Shown here in pieces: positions 34,493-44,133 of a stretch of 64,000 nt of DNA. Location: assembly GCA_963700885.1 (NCBI GenBank), contig CAVOZJ010000032.1, positions 317,681 through 381,680 of the forward strand, read 5' to 3'. The stretch comes from Anderseniella sp963700885. Lineage in GTDB: Bacteria > Pseudomonadota > Alphaproteobacteria > Rhizobiales > Aestuariivirgaceae. The notes beneath the pieces are model-generated. The model searched no databases, was not told the DNA's origin, and saw only the letters and a program-made list of their open reading frames with translations. Within the stretch, counting starts at the first letter, position 1. The number at the start of each line of letters is the position of its first letter. The position numbers were made by a program, and so were the translations under genes.

Positions 34493-35584
34493 ATGAGCAA
34501 TCGCCAGGTCGCCATGATCATCGATCTCAACAAGTGCATCGGCTGCCAGACCTGCACCGTCGCCTGCAAGACGTCGTGGACGTCCGGCGAGGGCCAGGAA
34601 GGCATGTGGTGGAACCAGGTCAATACGGCACCCGGTCACGGCACCCCGAAAGACTGGGAGCAGATGGGTGGCGGCTTCAGGGGTGGAGAACCGCAAAAGG
34701 GTGTGCGCCCGACGCAGGGAGCGTTCGGCGAGGGCTTTGAGCTGAACTACAGGGAGGCGCTGTTTGAAGGCGCCGGCAATGAGGCGCTGAAACCCATCGG
34801 CGAAGAACTGCAATGGGGCATGAACTGGGACGAAGATGTTGGCGCCGGCGACTATCCCAACTCCTATTTCTTCTATATCCCGCGCATCTGCAATCACTGC
34901 ACCAAACCGGCCTGCATGGAAGCCTGCCCGCGCGGCGCCATCGTCAAGCGCGAGGAGGACGGCATCGTCGTCATCAATGAGGATCATTGCCGGGGATTCA
35001 GGTTTTGCCAGTCGGCGTGTCCGTACAAGGAAATCTACTACAACCACGTCACCGGCCATTCGCAGAAATGCGTATTCTGCCTGCCGCGCATCGAAAAGGG
35101 CGTAGCGACGGCATGCTCGCGCCAGTGCCCCGGCAGGGTGCGTTTTCTGGGGTTCCTTGAGGACGAGGACGGACCGATCCACAAGCTGGTCAACGTGCAC
35201 AAGGTGGCCCTGCCGCTGCATCCCGAATACGAAACCGAACCCAACGTGTTTTATATCCCGCCCTTGTCGCCGGAGAAATTCGACGATGACGGCAACCCGA
35301 CCGGCGAGGACCGCATTCCGCTGGACTACCTGGAAAGCCTGTTCGGCCCGGAGGTCGGACCGGCGCTGGAGCGCATCAGGCAGGGTCGCGCCGACAAGCA
35401 GTCGGGCAAGGGGTCTGATCTGATGGACACGCTTATTTCAAAGAACTTCCTCGACCTGTTCGGGCCGTTCACCAACCATCCGCGCGAGATCGAACGAATT
35501 GCCACCGAGCTTGAACGTGAGCCGGTGATCGTGCCGCCTGAAATCGAGATAACCTACCGCGGCCCGGGAGGCTCCAGCCAGTGA
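34493..35584 (+). CDS. Iron-sulfur (beta) subunit of a DMSO-reductase type II enzyme
   Basis: 363-residue ferredoxin-like electron-transfer subunit with four cluster motifs in NarH order: CIGCQTCTVACK (residues 15-26), CNHCTKPACMEACP, CRGFRFCQSACP, and CVFCLPRIEKGVATACSRQCP. In the third motif the second Cys is Phe, as expected for one [3Fe-4S] cluster, so three [4Fe-4S] and one [3Fe-4S] are predicted. It links the catalytic molybdenum subunit with the heme-b subunit. Preceded by AAGGAG 10 bases before the ATG; overlaps the alpha gene in GTGA. Confidence 0.93.
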   Translation: MSNRQVAMIIDLNKCIGCQTCTVACKTSWTSGEGQEGMWWNQVNTAPGHGTPKDWEQMGGGFRGGEPQKGVRPTQGAFGEGFELNYREALFEGAGNEALKPIGEELQWGMNWDEDVGAGDYPNSYFFYIPRICNHCTKPACMEACPRGAIVKREEDGIVVINEDHCRGFRFCQSACPYKEIYYNHVTGHSQKCVFCLPRIEKGVATACSRQCPGRVRFLGFLEDEDGPIHKLVNVHKVALPLHPEYETEPNVFYIPPLSPEKFDDDGNPTGEDRIPLDYLESLFGPEVGPALERIRQGRADKQSGKGSDLMDTLISKNFLDLFGPFTNHPREIERIATELEREPVIVPPEIEITYRGPGGSSQ

Positions 35585-38499
35585 GCAGCAGACTGACACG
35601 GCGGAATTTTCTCAAGGCCGGTGCGGCGGTAGCCGCAGCGCTGGTGCTGCCGGATTTCATTACCAGGTCCGGCAAATCCCTGTCCGCGCTGGCAGGTTCT
35701 CGCCCTCCCGGTTACAGGAATATAGCCGATATTTACCGCAACAAGTGGACCTGGGACAAAACCGTGCGCGGCACCCACATGATCAATTGCTGGTACCAGG
35801 CGCACTGCGCGTTTGATGTCTATGTGCGTGATGGCATCGTTTTCCGCGAGGAACAGGCAGCCGACTATCCGCAACTCAATGCCGATGTGCCAGACATGAA
35901 CCCGCGCGGCTGCCAGAAGGGCTGCTCGTTCTCCAAGCGCATGTACGAGGAAAGCCGCATCCGCTATCCGCTGAAGCAGGCCGGCGAGCGCGGTTCCGGC
36001 AACTGGCAGCGGGTGACCTGGGACGAGGCACTTGATGATATCGCCGACAGGTTCATCGATGTGGTGACCGAAGAAGGCACCGACCGGGTTATCTGGGACA
36101 TGGGACCCGACATCAATGTCGGCGCTGCCAATGCCGGCCAGGCCCGGTTTGCCCAGCTCACCCATTCCATATCGCTGGACTCCAATTCCTCCAATGGCGA
36201 CGGACATCGCGGTGCATTCGAGACCTTCGGCAACATCTACATGGACCGGTCCATCGAGGATTATTTCTATTCCGATGTGATCCTGATCTGGGGCTCGAAC
36301 CCCATCGTCACATCGATCCCCAACGCGCATTTCTTCACCGAGGCACGTTACAATGGCTCGCAGATAGTGTGCATCGCACCGGACTATTCGCCGTCTGCCA
36401 TCAAGGCAGACCTGTGGGTGCCGCTGAGCCCCGGCACTGACGCTGCCCTGGCGCTGGCGGTTGCGCGAGAGATTGTTTTTGGCGGTCATGTCAATGAAAG
36501 CTTTGTGGCCGAACAGACCGATCTGCCGCTGCTGGTGCGCAGCGATACCGGCAAGCTGTTGTCGGAAAAGCATGCCAAGGGCGGCCGCACCGACCGGTTT
36601 ATCCTCATGGACAGGCTGCGCGGCCCCATGACGGCGCCTGCCAAGTCATTGAAGCTCGGCACACTGCAACCGGTACTTGACGTTGACACAATGGTTGACC
36701 TTGCAGGCGGCGGGAAGGTTGCTGTCCGGTCTGTCTACTCGCTGCTGAAAGACCGGCTTGAGCCCTATACCTTTGAGGCGGTCTCCAAGATGACCGGCAC
36801 CCCGGTCAAGGTGATCGCCAAGTTCACCGGTCTTTGTATCAACGCCAGGGCGCTGTCAAACGTCTCCGGCAGCTCCATGAACAAGTATTTTCATGGCAAC
36901 CTGACCGAACGCGCGATGATCCTGATCTGGGCGCTGCAGGGTCAGATGGGGCGTCCTGGCGCGGGTTATTCGGCGTTTGCATTTCTGGCCAATGACGGCT
37001 GGGAGGACTATGTCTCCGGCTTCCGCAACGGCGACAAGATGAGGTTCGGCACCGATATCGGCCTTGATTTGCTGACCGATCTGGCCGCCGGTGATACCGC
37101 TGAAATGTTCTTCAAGAAACTCGGCAACAACAGCTTCAAGGATATTGGCGGCAACCTGCCGATCTGGACGTCCGCGGCGCTGTTCTGGCAGGTGCACGGC
37201 GGTGTCATGGAACTGGCAGAGACCGCTGACAAGTGGATACCCGGCCTGAAGAAACCGGTGCGCGACGCCGTCAGGCAATCACTGGACAACAAGTGGTTGC
37301 CGCTGCAACCGCCTGCCGGTACCGATCCGCGCATCCTGTTCCACTATTGCGCCAATCCGCTGCGCTCGGTGCGCGGCTCGCAAAAACTTACCGAGGTATT
37401 GTGGCCCAAGCTGAAACTGTCGGTGGTGATCGATTTCCGCATGTCGTCCACCGCCCAGTTTGCCGATTATATTCTGCCGGCTGCCGCCTGGTACGAAACC
37501 ACCGACCACAAGTGGGTCACACCGCTGGTGCCGTTCAACCACGTCACCAACAAGGCGGTTGAACCGCTGGGTGAATCCAAACCGGATTTCTGGATATTCA
37601 CCAGGCTGACAAAACATGTGCAAAAGCGCGCCCGTGAACGCGGCATTGCTTCAGTTGTCTCGCATCTGGGTAAAACCGTTCATCTCGACAACCTGTATGA
37701 AGACATGACCATGAACGGCCGCTTCCTGGAAGATGATACCGACAAGGCGGCAGGCGCCATTATCGAGGCCTCCAGCAACCTGTCGCACGTGTCCTGGGAA
37801 GAACAGAAGGAAAAGGGTTATGCCCGCTACAACTCCATCGGTGTATCGCCACTGGCCATCGGCAATGCCGGCAAACTGGAAGAGGGCAAGGCCTTCATAC
37901 CGCTGACCTATCATATTCACGACAAGCTTCCGTACCCGACCCAGACCAGGCGGATCCAGTTTTATATCGACAATGACCTGTATCTGGAACACGACGAGCA
38001 GCTGCCTGTGTACAAGGCGCCGCCACCGATAGGCGGCGACTATCCGTTGATGATGACCGGCGGCCACACCAGGTGGTCGATCCATGGTGTATGGCGCGAC
38101 AACCGGTTGATGAACCGGCTCAACCGCGGCCAGCCCTATATCATGATCGGTATCCAGGATGCTGCCGGGCGTGGCATTTCCGATGGCGACTGGGTGCGCT
38201 GTTACAATGATGTGGGTGAGTTCGAGGTTCGGGTGAAAGTCACCCACGCCATGCGCCCCGGACAGGTGTTCATGTATCACGCCTGGGAAAATTATCAGTT
38301 CAACGGCAAGGGCTCCCCGCGCGAGGTATCGCCGTCGCCGATCAACCCGGTGGAACTGGCCGGTGATCACGCCCATCTCAAGGTCGGCATGCTGGAAGGC
38401 CAGCCAAACAGTTTTGACCGCGACACCCGCATTGAAATCACCCGGATTTCCGGCCCCCAGGCCTCGTCCGGCGCTTCGGGCAGCAATGACGCCGCTTGA
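35581..38499 (+). CDS. Catalytic molybdopterin subunit of a DMSO-reductase type II enzyme
   Basis: 972 residues. Twin-arginine signal TRRNFLKAGAAVAAALVLPDF at the start sends the folded enzyme to the periplasm. The N-terminal cluster site is His-x3-Cys-x5-Cys-x34-Cys (HMINCWYQAHCAF ... RGCQKGC), a type II His ligand with a two-residue longer gap than NarG. SNSSNGDGHRGAF probably holds the Asp that ligates molybdenum. bis-MGD binding blocks: DVILIWGSNPIVT, LLFHYCANP-like ILFHYCANPLRS, and SIHGVWRDNRLMNRL. Relatives: ethylbenzene, DMS, selenate and chlorate enzymes. Substrate unknown. GTG start, GTGA overlap with beta. Confidence 0.9.
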   Translation: MSSRLTRRNFLKAGAAVAAALVLPDFITRSGKSLSALAGSRPPGYRNIADIYRNKWTWDKTVRGTHMINCWYQAHCAFDVYVRDGIVFREEQAADYPQLNADVPDMNPRGCQKGCSFSKRMYEESRIRYPLKQAGERGSGNWQRVTWDEALDDIADRFIDVVTEEGTDRVIWDMGPDINVGAANAGQARFAQLTHSISLDSNSSNGDGHRGAFETFGNIYMDRSIEDYFYSDVILIWGSNPIVTSIPNAHFFTEARYNGSQIVCIAPDYSPSAIKADLWVPLSPGTDAALALAVAREIVFGGHVNESFVAEQTDLPLLVRSDTGKLLSEKHAKGGRTDRFILMDRLRGPMTAPAKSLKLGTLQPVLDVDTMVDLAGGGKVAVRSVYSLLKDRLEPYTFEAVSKMTGTPVKVIAKFTGLCINARALSNVSGSSMNKYFHGNLTERAMILIWALQGQMGRPGAGYSAFAFLANDGWEDYVSGFRNGDKMRFGTDIGLDLLTDLAAGDTAEMFFKKLGNNSFKDIGGNLPIWTSAALFWQVHGGVMELAETADKWIPGLKKPVRDAVRQSLDNKWLPLQPPAGTDPRILFHYCANPLRSVRGSQKLTEVLWPKLKLSVVIDFRMSSTAQFADYILPAAAWYETTDHKWVTPLVPFNHVTNKAVEPLGESKPDFWIFTRLTKHVQKRARERGIASVVSHLGKTVHLDNLYEDMTMNGRFLEDDTDKAAGAIIEASSNLSHVSWEEQKEKGYARYNSIGVSPLAIGNAGKLEEGKAFIPLTYHIHDKLPYPTQTRRIQFYIDNDLYLEHDEQLPVYKAPPPIGGDYPLMMTGGHTRWSIHGVWRDNRLMNRLNRGQPYIMIGIQDAAGRGISDGDWVRCYNDVGEFEVRVKVTHAMRPGQVFMYHAWENYQFNGKGSPREVSPSPINPVELAGDHAHLKVGMLEGQPNSFDRDTRIEITRISGPQASSGASGSNDAA

Positions 38500-39010
38500 A
38501 CGCTCCGCCGTCTATGGCGGGTTTGCCGCAGCCTTCCGGTCTGCGACCGGCGGCGCGGATATGCTGGACGACGCACTAGTTCCATTGCCACCGCCGGATG
38601 ACGCAGGCCGTGCCTTCATGACGGCGTTTGATCCGGCAGTCTCCAAGAACGCCGTCTCCCTCTATGCATCAGCTCACCTGGAGCGTGACCAGACCGATCT
38701 ATACCAGGAACTGATCCGCTGGTATGATCATTTCGGCCTGAAGCGCCGCGACGGTGGTGAACTGCCGGATCACCTGTCGGTCATGCTGGAGTTCCTGCAG
38801 TTCATGGCCGCCCAGGAACACGCCAATGCATCAGACGCCGAAGCAGTGGCCAGCCTGCATGCGGCGCAGTCGGATTTTATCGAACGGCAGTTAATGCCGC
38901 TGGTGGGGACGGTGATCGGCAAACTTGAAACCGGCGAACCACGCTATCACGCATTGCCGCGCGCATTGCTGGCATTTCTGGAAGATGAACTCGCCACGCT
39001 GAAATTATGA
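38486..39010 (+). CDS. TorD/NarJ-type molybdoenzyme chaperone
   Basis: 174-residue all-helical cofactor-insertion chaperone. It overlaps the alpha-subunit stop by 14 bp. Seen: RSAVYGGFAAAFR, SAHLERDQTDLYQELIRWYDHFGLKRRDGGELPDHLSVMLEFLQFMA, the E(L)PDHL signature of the family, and LMPLVGTVIGKLE. These proteins hold the Tat-exported catalytic subunit until the molybdenum cofactor is in place. As the fourth gene it matches the EbdD/DdhD/SerD position. Confidence 0.88.
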   Translation: MTPLERSAVYGGFAAAFRSATGGADMLDDALVPLPPPDDAGRAFMTAFDPAVSKNAVSLYASAHLERDQTDLYQELIRWYDHFGLKRRDGGELPDHLSVMLEFLQFMAAQEHANASDAEAVASLHAAQSDFIERQLMPLVGTVIGKLETGEPRYHALPRALLAFLEDELATLKL

Positions 39011-39033
39011 AGCTGTAAACAGCAGCCAACGCC

Positions 39034-39459
39034 TCACTTTGGCGGCGGTGCGAACAGGGCGATAACCTCCTCGCCGGTCATCATTTTGGTTTTGTTTGAA
39101 AATTCATAAAATGCCGGTTTGAAATCCGTGAAGACCTGCAATGACAGGCGCATATTCGACTGGTCGTCGAACAGACCGGCGGCGACCTGGTAATCGCTGT
39201 CGTCAACGATGTGGTAGAAAAGGTTTGAACCGCATTTGTTGCAGAAACCCCGTTCAGCCCAGTCTGACGAGCGTATCCGGCCGATATTTTCCTGACCCTC
39301 AAAATTTATGGTCTGACAGCTCACCGCCATGAACGGACCTGCCGACCAGCGCCGGCACATGTCGCAATGGCAAGCCACGACACTGGGTTTGTCCGCGGTC
39401 GCGGTAAATCTCACCGCTCCACACATACATCTTCCGTCCAGTTTGAGATTTTCGGTCAT
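39034..39459 (-). CDS. GFA/CENP-V family protein
   Basis: 141-residue zinc-binding GFA-fold protein: RCMCGAVRF at the N-terminus, CHCDMCRRWSAGPFMAV, then FCNKCGSNLFY and a C-terminal YQVAAGLFD. Cysteine pairs match the two zinc sites of the glutathione-dependent formaldehyde-activating family; family members act in several ways, and the formaldehyde activity is not general. Convergent with the molybdoenzyme operon and not evidently part of it. The gap to the chaperone gene is 23 bp. Confidence 0.87.
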   Translation of the reverse strand: MTENLKLDGRCMCGAVRFTATADKPSVVACHCDMCRRWSAGPFMAVSCQTINFEGQENIGRIRSSDWAERGFCNKCGSNLFYHIVDDSDYQVAAGLFDDQSNMRLSLQVFTDFKPAFYEFSNKTKMMTGEEVIALFAPPPK

Positions 39460-39629
39460 GGCTATCCTTTCGTTGTTCGGGAAACAGCGCCAAGCTTTCC
39501 TGGAATAACCAGTTGATCGACGTCAATGACAAACTCTGCCTTGGCTGCAAATAGTTCAGGTGACTGGAAAGGGTGGACGGTAAACTCCCACAAATGAAAA
39601 TGCCCGGGATGAGTAAGGAAAACAAACTG

Positions 39630-40106
39630 ATGAAGCGTTTATCTTGTCTGACGAGTGTGGTGGCCTTGCTCCTGATGGTGTGTTCACCGGCGCATGCCGC
39701 GCAGGACGCTGAAACCGTGACACCCGAGCCAGTGGCGGATGAGGCGGAGCCGGACATGACCTATGATCCCGACAGTGCTCTGGAAAAGGGTAAAATTTCC
39801 GGTGCATATGAATATTACCGGCTCTGCGCAGTCTGTCACGGTGAAGAAGCCCGCGGTGACGGTCCGATGGCGCGCATGCTCAAGACCCCGCCACCCGACC
39901 TGACCGTGCTGGCAAGGAACAATGCCGGCCACTTCCCGTTTCTTCGCGTGCTGGAGATGATTGATGGCAGGAACATGGTTGAGGTGCATGGCAACCGGGA
40001 GATGCCCGTTTGGGGTCAATTGCTGACCAGGGACTACGATCAGTTCGTGGCCCGTGCGATTGAACTCGAGCTGTTGTTGCATCTGAACAGCCTTCAGGTG
40101 AAGTAA
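39630..40106 (+). CDS. Exported c-type cytochrome
   Basis: 158 residues with a signal peptide (KRLSCLTSVVALLLMVCSPAHA, cleavage near residue 23), a Pro/Glu-rich linker, one heme site CAVCH (66-70) in YEYYRLCAVCHGEEARGDGPMA and the probable distal Met in REMPVWG. Low-molecular-weight cytochrome of the class that docks to dehydrogenases. AAGGAA lies 9 bases before the ATG at 39630. Its closeness to the type II molybdoenzyme operon makes it a candidate electron partner (inference). The broken IS1380 element follows. Confidence 0.85.
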   Translation: MKRLSCLTSVVALLLMVCSPAHAAQDAETVTPEPVADEAEPDMTYDPDSALEKGKISGAYEYYRLCAVCHGEEARGDGPMARMLKTPPPDLTVLARNNAGHFPFLRVLEMIDGRNMVEVHGNREMPVWGQLLTRDYDQFVARAIELELLLHLNSLQVK

Positions 40107-40115
40107 TACCGGATT

Positions 40116-41261
40116 TCAGTAACACTGCGAATCCATCGCATTTTCCGGCGAAAATCCTTCCCCCCACCTCCACCTTCTCTTGATGCAGTCGTAGAAAACC
40201 GTGGGCACAGTAGATGTCCTCATAGAGTTCGCGTGTGCCTGCCTGTCCGGGCTTGAGGGAGGTGACCACAAACCTCGGATTGGCGCCTTTGCCAGGCATT
40301 CCGCCTTGCCGACGACCCGTCGGCGGCATGACCAGCCTTTCAGGGTCGAGTACATGAAGTCTGCAAACCGGCGCGCCGGTTTGCCGGTTTCCAGATGCTC
40401 TGCCCTTGCCTCAGCCATGTGGCTCCCGATGGACTGCACAAGCCTGCTGTTGCGGGCAAGACCAAACAGATAATCCACCTTGTTTTGCTCGCACCAGACC
40501 ATCAGCTCTTCCCGGGCAAAGCCGGAATCGGCCCGAAGCAGGAAGCCGGTATCCGGCCAGTACTGCCGGATCCGGGTGATGATGCGTTCTACCTCCTGTT
40601 TCGCACCGGCTGCACCATCTATATTGGCTGGCCGCAGTTTGGCCGCCAGCAACTGGCGGCCGCAGAAGATGTATAGCGGCAGGTAGCAGTAACAATCATA
40701 ATAGCCGTGAAAGAAGCGCCCCTCCTGGTGGCCGTGCAGCCGGTCATCGGTGGCGTCAAGATCAAGAACAATCCGCTTTGGAGGCCTGCCATGCGCCTCC
40801 ACGAACAGATCGACGAACAGGTGTTCAATCGCAGCCTCGTCATGGGTGATCCTGTGATAGCGCCCGGGCAGGCCCTCAGGGGCATGCTCCAGCCGGTTCA
40901 GTGTCGACTTGCCGGCAAGGCCCGCACAATCGGAACGTTTCGGCTCAACCCGGCCGGACAAAACTCCCAGCACAGGATCATGGCGCAACTCGTCATGGTC
41001 ATTGATGTCTTCATAGCCAAGCGCGATCCCGGCAATGCGCTGGCCAACCATGCTTTCAAGACCATGAACCGTGCGCTGCCGGTTGCGATGGTCCCTAAAA
41101 CATGCCGCTACCCGTGAGAACAGATCAATCGCCTTGTCAGTTTGGCGAAGAAGCAACGCACCTGCATCGGAACTGATTGCGCCGCCATCAAAAGCGGCAA
41201 CAACACGGCGGCCATTAAAGGCTTCAAATTCAAACTGATCAGAGATACACTGTGTTTGCAT
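40116..41261 (-). pseudogene. IS1380-family transposase, frameshifted and truncated
   Basis: Transposase reading DAGALLLRQTDKAIDL ... RNRQRTVHGLESMVGQRIAGIALGYEDINDHDELRHDP ... VLDLDATDDRLHGHQEGRFFHGYYDCYCYLPLYIF ... LLRADSGFAREELMVWCEQN, a clear IS1380 protein with its first two acidic residues. After RRVVGKAE (about 40315) the frame is wrong; the family sequence NPRFVVTSLKPGQAGTRELYEDIYCAHG continues in another frame to about 40195, then homology stops. So one frameshift and loss of the last third. Inactive. Confidence 0.88.
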
Positions 41262-41389
41262 CGGACCCCGCTTTCGAAACTGATAACTCTTTGTTCTAAA
41301 GGAATATTATCAAATTCGTGGGGCCGATGCACCTTCTATGGTGAGAAATGCGGGTTAGCCTGAGCATCTGTCAATGGAGCTGGATATAG

Positions 41390-42565
41390 ATGACTGCAAC
41401 AGGAATGAGCCTGCTGGTTGGTACCACGAAAGGCGCCTTTATCATTTCAGGCGGCTATGATCGCGACGTCTGGTCAATCAGGGGTCCCTTTTGCGACGGC
41501 TGGCCGATCAATCACATCATCGGCGACCCGGCCACGGGTGCCTTGTGGGCAGGCGGCGGCGGTGAATGGCACGGCGCTGGTATCTGGCGTTCGGAAGATG
41601 GCGGCGGCACCTGGGATGTGGCCAGGTTGACCAAAGGCACAATGGATGACTGGGCGGCCGGCGATTCGGATTTTGCGAAGATGATCGGTTGGTCCGGCGA
41701 ACCCCTGCCGTTTACCGATGAGTTTTCACAAATCTGGTCACTCAGCCATGCTCATGGCACGCTGTATGCCGGCACCAAACCGGCCAGTCTGCTGGCAAGC
41801 CGCGACGCAGGCAGGACCTGGCAGCGGGTTCAGGGCTTGACCGATCATCCTTCTGCAGACAGCTGGAATCCGGGTGCGGCGGGTCTGGTGTTGCACACAA
41901 TCGTACCCGACCCGTCGGACGCGCAGAAACTCTGGGTCGGAATTTCCGCAGCAGGGGTATTTGCAACCGGTGACGGCGGCGGGACCTGGGAGCGCCGCAA
42001 CCGCCTGTCAAATACCGAACCTCGCGTTCACCACGATCATCCGGCAGCGCCCCGCGACGGAGACATCGGCCATTGCGTCCACAACATGGTGCTGGCGCCG
42101 GGCACCGGCGGCCGGTTGTACCAGCAGAACCATCACGGTGTCTGGCGTTCCGCTGACGGGGGGCTCAGCTGGGACGACATCACCGGCGGACTGCCGTCCA
42201 CTTTCGGGTTTCCCATCTGTGTTCATCCGCGCGATCCCGATACCATCTGGACATTGCCGCTGAACGGTGACACAGCCGGGCGCTTTCCGCCTGATGCCGC
42301 CGCTGCGGTGTGGCGCTCAAGCGACGGCGGCGCAACCTGGCAGGACAAGCGCGCCGGGCTGCCACAGCAGGACTGTTTCTTCACCGTGCTGCGCCAGGCC
42401 ATGGACCGCGACGAACGCGATCCCGCCGGCGTCTATTTCGGCACCAACAGCGGCTCGATCTTCGCCAGTCTCGATGAGGGCGAAAGCTGGCAGGAGATCA
42501 CCCGGCATTTGCCGACCATTCTGTCAGTCCAGACGCTCGATGGCGGAAGTTCTGACATCAGCTGA
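41390..42565 (+). CDS. Asp-box (BNR/sialidase-like) beta-propeller protein
   Basis: 391 residues with at least six Asp-box repeats of the form S/T-x-D-x-G-x-S/T-W: SEDGGGTW, SRDAGRTW, TGDGGGTW, SADGGLSW, SSDGGATW and SLDEGESW. These strand turns build a beta-propeller like sialidases and the VPS10/F5-type repeats. No catalytic Arg triad is evident and no signal peptide is seen, so it is a cytoplasmic propeller of unknown role rather than a secreted sialidase. The ATG at 41390 follows a weak GGAGC; an upstream transposase fragment is divergent. Confidence 0.8.
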   Translation: MTATGMSLLVGTTKGAFIISGGYDRDVWSIRGPFCDGWPINHIIGDPATGALWAGGGGEWHGAGIWRSEDGGGTWDVARLTKGTMDDWAAGDSDFAKMIGWSGEPLPFTDEFSQIWSLSHAHGTLYAGTKPASLLASRDAGRTWQRVQGLTDHPSADSWNPGAAGLVLHTIVPDPSDAQKLWVGISAAGVFATGDGGGTWERRNRLSNTEPRVHHDHPAAPRDGDIGHCVHNMVLAPGTGGRLYQQNHHGVWRSADGGLSWDDITGGLPSTFGFPICVHPRDPDTIWTLPLNGDTAGRFPPDAAAAVWRSSDGGATWQDKRAGLPQQDCFFTVLRQAMDRDERDPAGVYFGTNSGSIFASLDEGESWQEITRHLPTILSVQTLDGGSSDIS

Positions 42566-42674
42566 TGGCAGACGGGCACGGCGGCGCCGCCGCGTATTGC
42601 ATTCGCCGGCCTTGCGGCGGCTCAGCGTCTGACGCAAGTTGGTTGAAAGATCAGCAAACGATAGGGGATCAGCC

Positions 42675-43934
42675 ATGAGAATCGTCGTGATGGGTGCCGG
42701 CGTAATAGGCGTGACCACTGCATATTATCTTGCCAGGGGCGGGGTGGACGTCGTTGTGCTTGACCGTCAGGCCGGACCGGGACTGGAGACCAGCTATGCC
42801 AATGCCGGCGAGCTCAGTTATGGCATGACCTCGCCCTGGGCAGCACCGGGTGTGCCGGTAAAGGCCCTTAAGTGGCTGTTCATGAAGCGCCGCCCGCTTT
42901 TCATCTGGCCCCTGATCAGCCCGACAATGTGGCTGTGGGGCCTGCAGATGATCCGCAACTGCAACGAGCAAAGCTACCGGATCAACAAGGGCCGGATGGT
43001 GCGGATTTCAAATTATTCACGTGATGTCATGCCCGAACTGATTGCCGAAACCGGTATTGAATACGACGGGCGCGAGCTGGGTACGCTGCAACTGTTCCGT
43101 ACCGCGAAACAGATGAAGGGCTCAAAGGCCGACCAGGAGATACTGGCGGAATACGGTTCGCCATACGAAGTGCTCGGCCGCGATGCCTGCATCGCTGTGG
43201 AGCCTGCGCTGGCGGAAGTACGCAACAAGTTCGTCGGCGGATTGCGCCTGACCGCAGATCGCACGGGCGACTGCCGGATGTTCACCATGGCGCTGGCGGA
43301 AAAATGTGCCGGGATGGGGGTCGAGTTCCAGTATGGCCAGTCAATCAGGGCCATCGCTGTCGAAGATGGGCGGGTTGCAGGGGTGGATACGGAGGTCGCC
43401 GGGCGGATAACCGGCGATGCCTATGTCTGCGCCCTGGGCAGTTACGGTCCGCGGCTGCTGACCCCTGTCGGGATAAAGCTCCCGGTCTACCCGGTCAAAG
43501 GTTACTCCGTCACACTGCCGGTTACCGATGATGCCTGTGCGCCGCAATCGACGATCATGGATGAGACACACAAGGTTGCCATCACCCGGCTCGGAGACCG
43601 CATTCGGGTGGCTGGCACTGCCGAGATCGCCGGTTACTCGAACCGGCTCGGACCACATGCCACCGACACGGTGCGCCACGTCATCAGCGACTTGTTTCCA
43701 AAAGGCGGTGATATCAGCAAGGCCGAAGGATGGACCGGCCTGCGCCCGATGACACCGGATGGCACACCGGTTCTTGGACCATCACGCTACAACAACCTGT
43801 ATCTGAACACTGGTCACGGCACCCTGGGCTGGACAATGGCTTGCGGCTCCGGCCGGGCGGTCGCCGATCTGATGCTCGGCAAGGAGCCGGAGATATCTCT
43901 GGACGGACTGACGGCGGCGCGTTATGCGCGCTGA
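42675..43934 (+). CDS. dadA: D-amino acid dehydrogenase
   Basis: 419-residue FAD enzyme oxidising D-amino acids at the membrane and feeding the respiratory chain. ADP-binding motif MGAGVIGVTTAYYLARGG (residues 6-23), SYANAGELSYGMTSPWAAPG, the second FAD contact YVCALGSYGPRLL and the terminal TGHGTLGWTMACGSGRAVADLM are all present. The ATG at 42675 is the normal start; the frame upstream is longer by 12 residues. No racemase lies next to it. Confidence 0.92.
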   Translation: MRIVVMGAGVIGVTTAYYLARGGVDVVVLDRQAGPGLETSYANAGELSYGMTSPWAAPGVPVKALKWLFMKRRPLFIWPLISPTMWLWGLQMIRNCNEQSYRINKGRMVRISNYSRDVMPELIAETGIEYDGRELGTLQLFRTAKQMKGSKADQEILAEYGSPYEVLGRDACIAVEPALAEVRNKFVGGLRLTADRTGDCRMFTMALAEKCAGMGVEFQYGQSIRAIAVEDGRVAGVDTEVAGRITGDAYVCALGSYGPRLLTPVGIKLPVYPVKGYSVTLPVTDDACAPQSTIMDETHKVAITRLGDRIRVAGTAEIAGYSNRLGPHATDTVRHVISDLFPKGGDISKAEGWTGLRPMTPDGTPVLGPSRYNNLYLNTGHGTLGWTMACGSGRAVADLMLGKEPEISLDGLTAARYAR

Positions 43935-44133
43935 TACCAGATCCAAGTTACGGGAAAGTTCCGCAATGTGATTATCAGCACATTCACCGGCTGGTGTTTG
44001 GCCTAGGTTTGATCTCAACGAAATGGCGATGAACGAAAAACTGATTGCCCGGCACCCCTGCCCATCACCGGTACAATCAATAACAAGAACACTTCACGTC
44101 GCCGAACCTGAGCAACGTACGTCAAGCTCTGAT

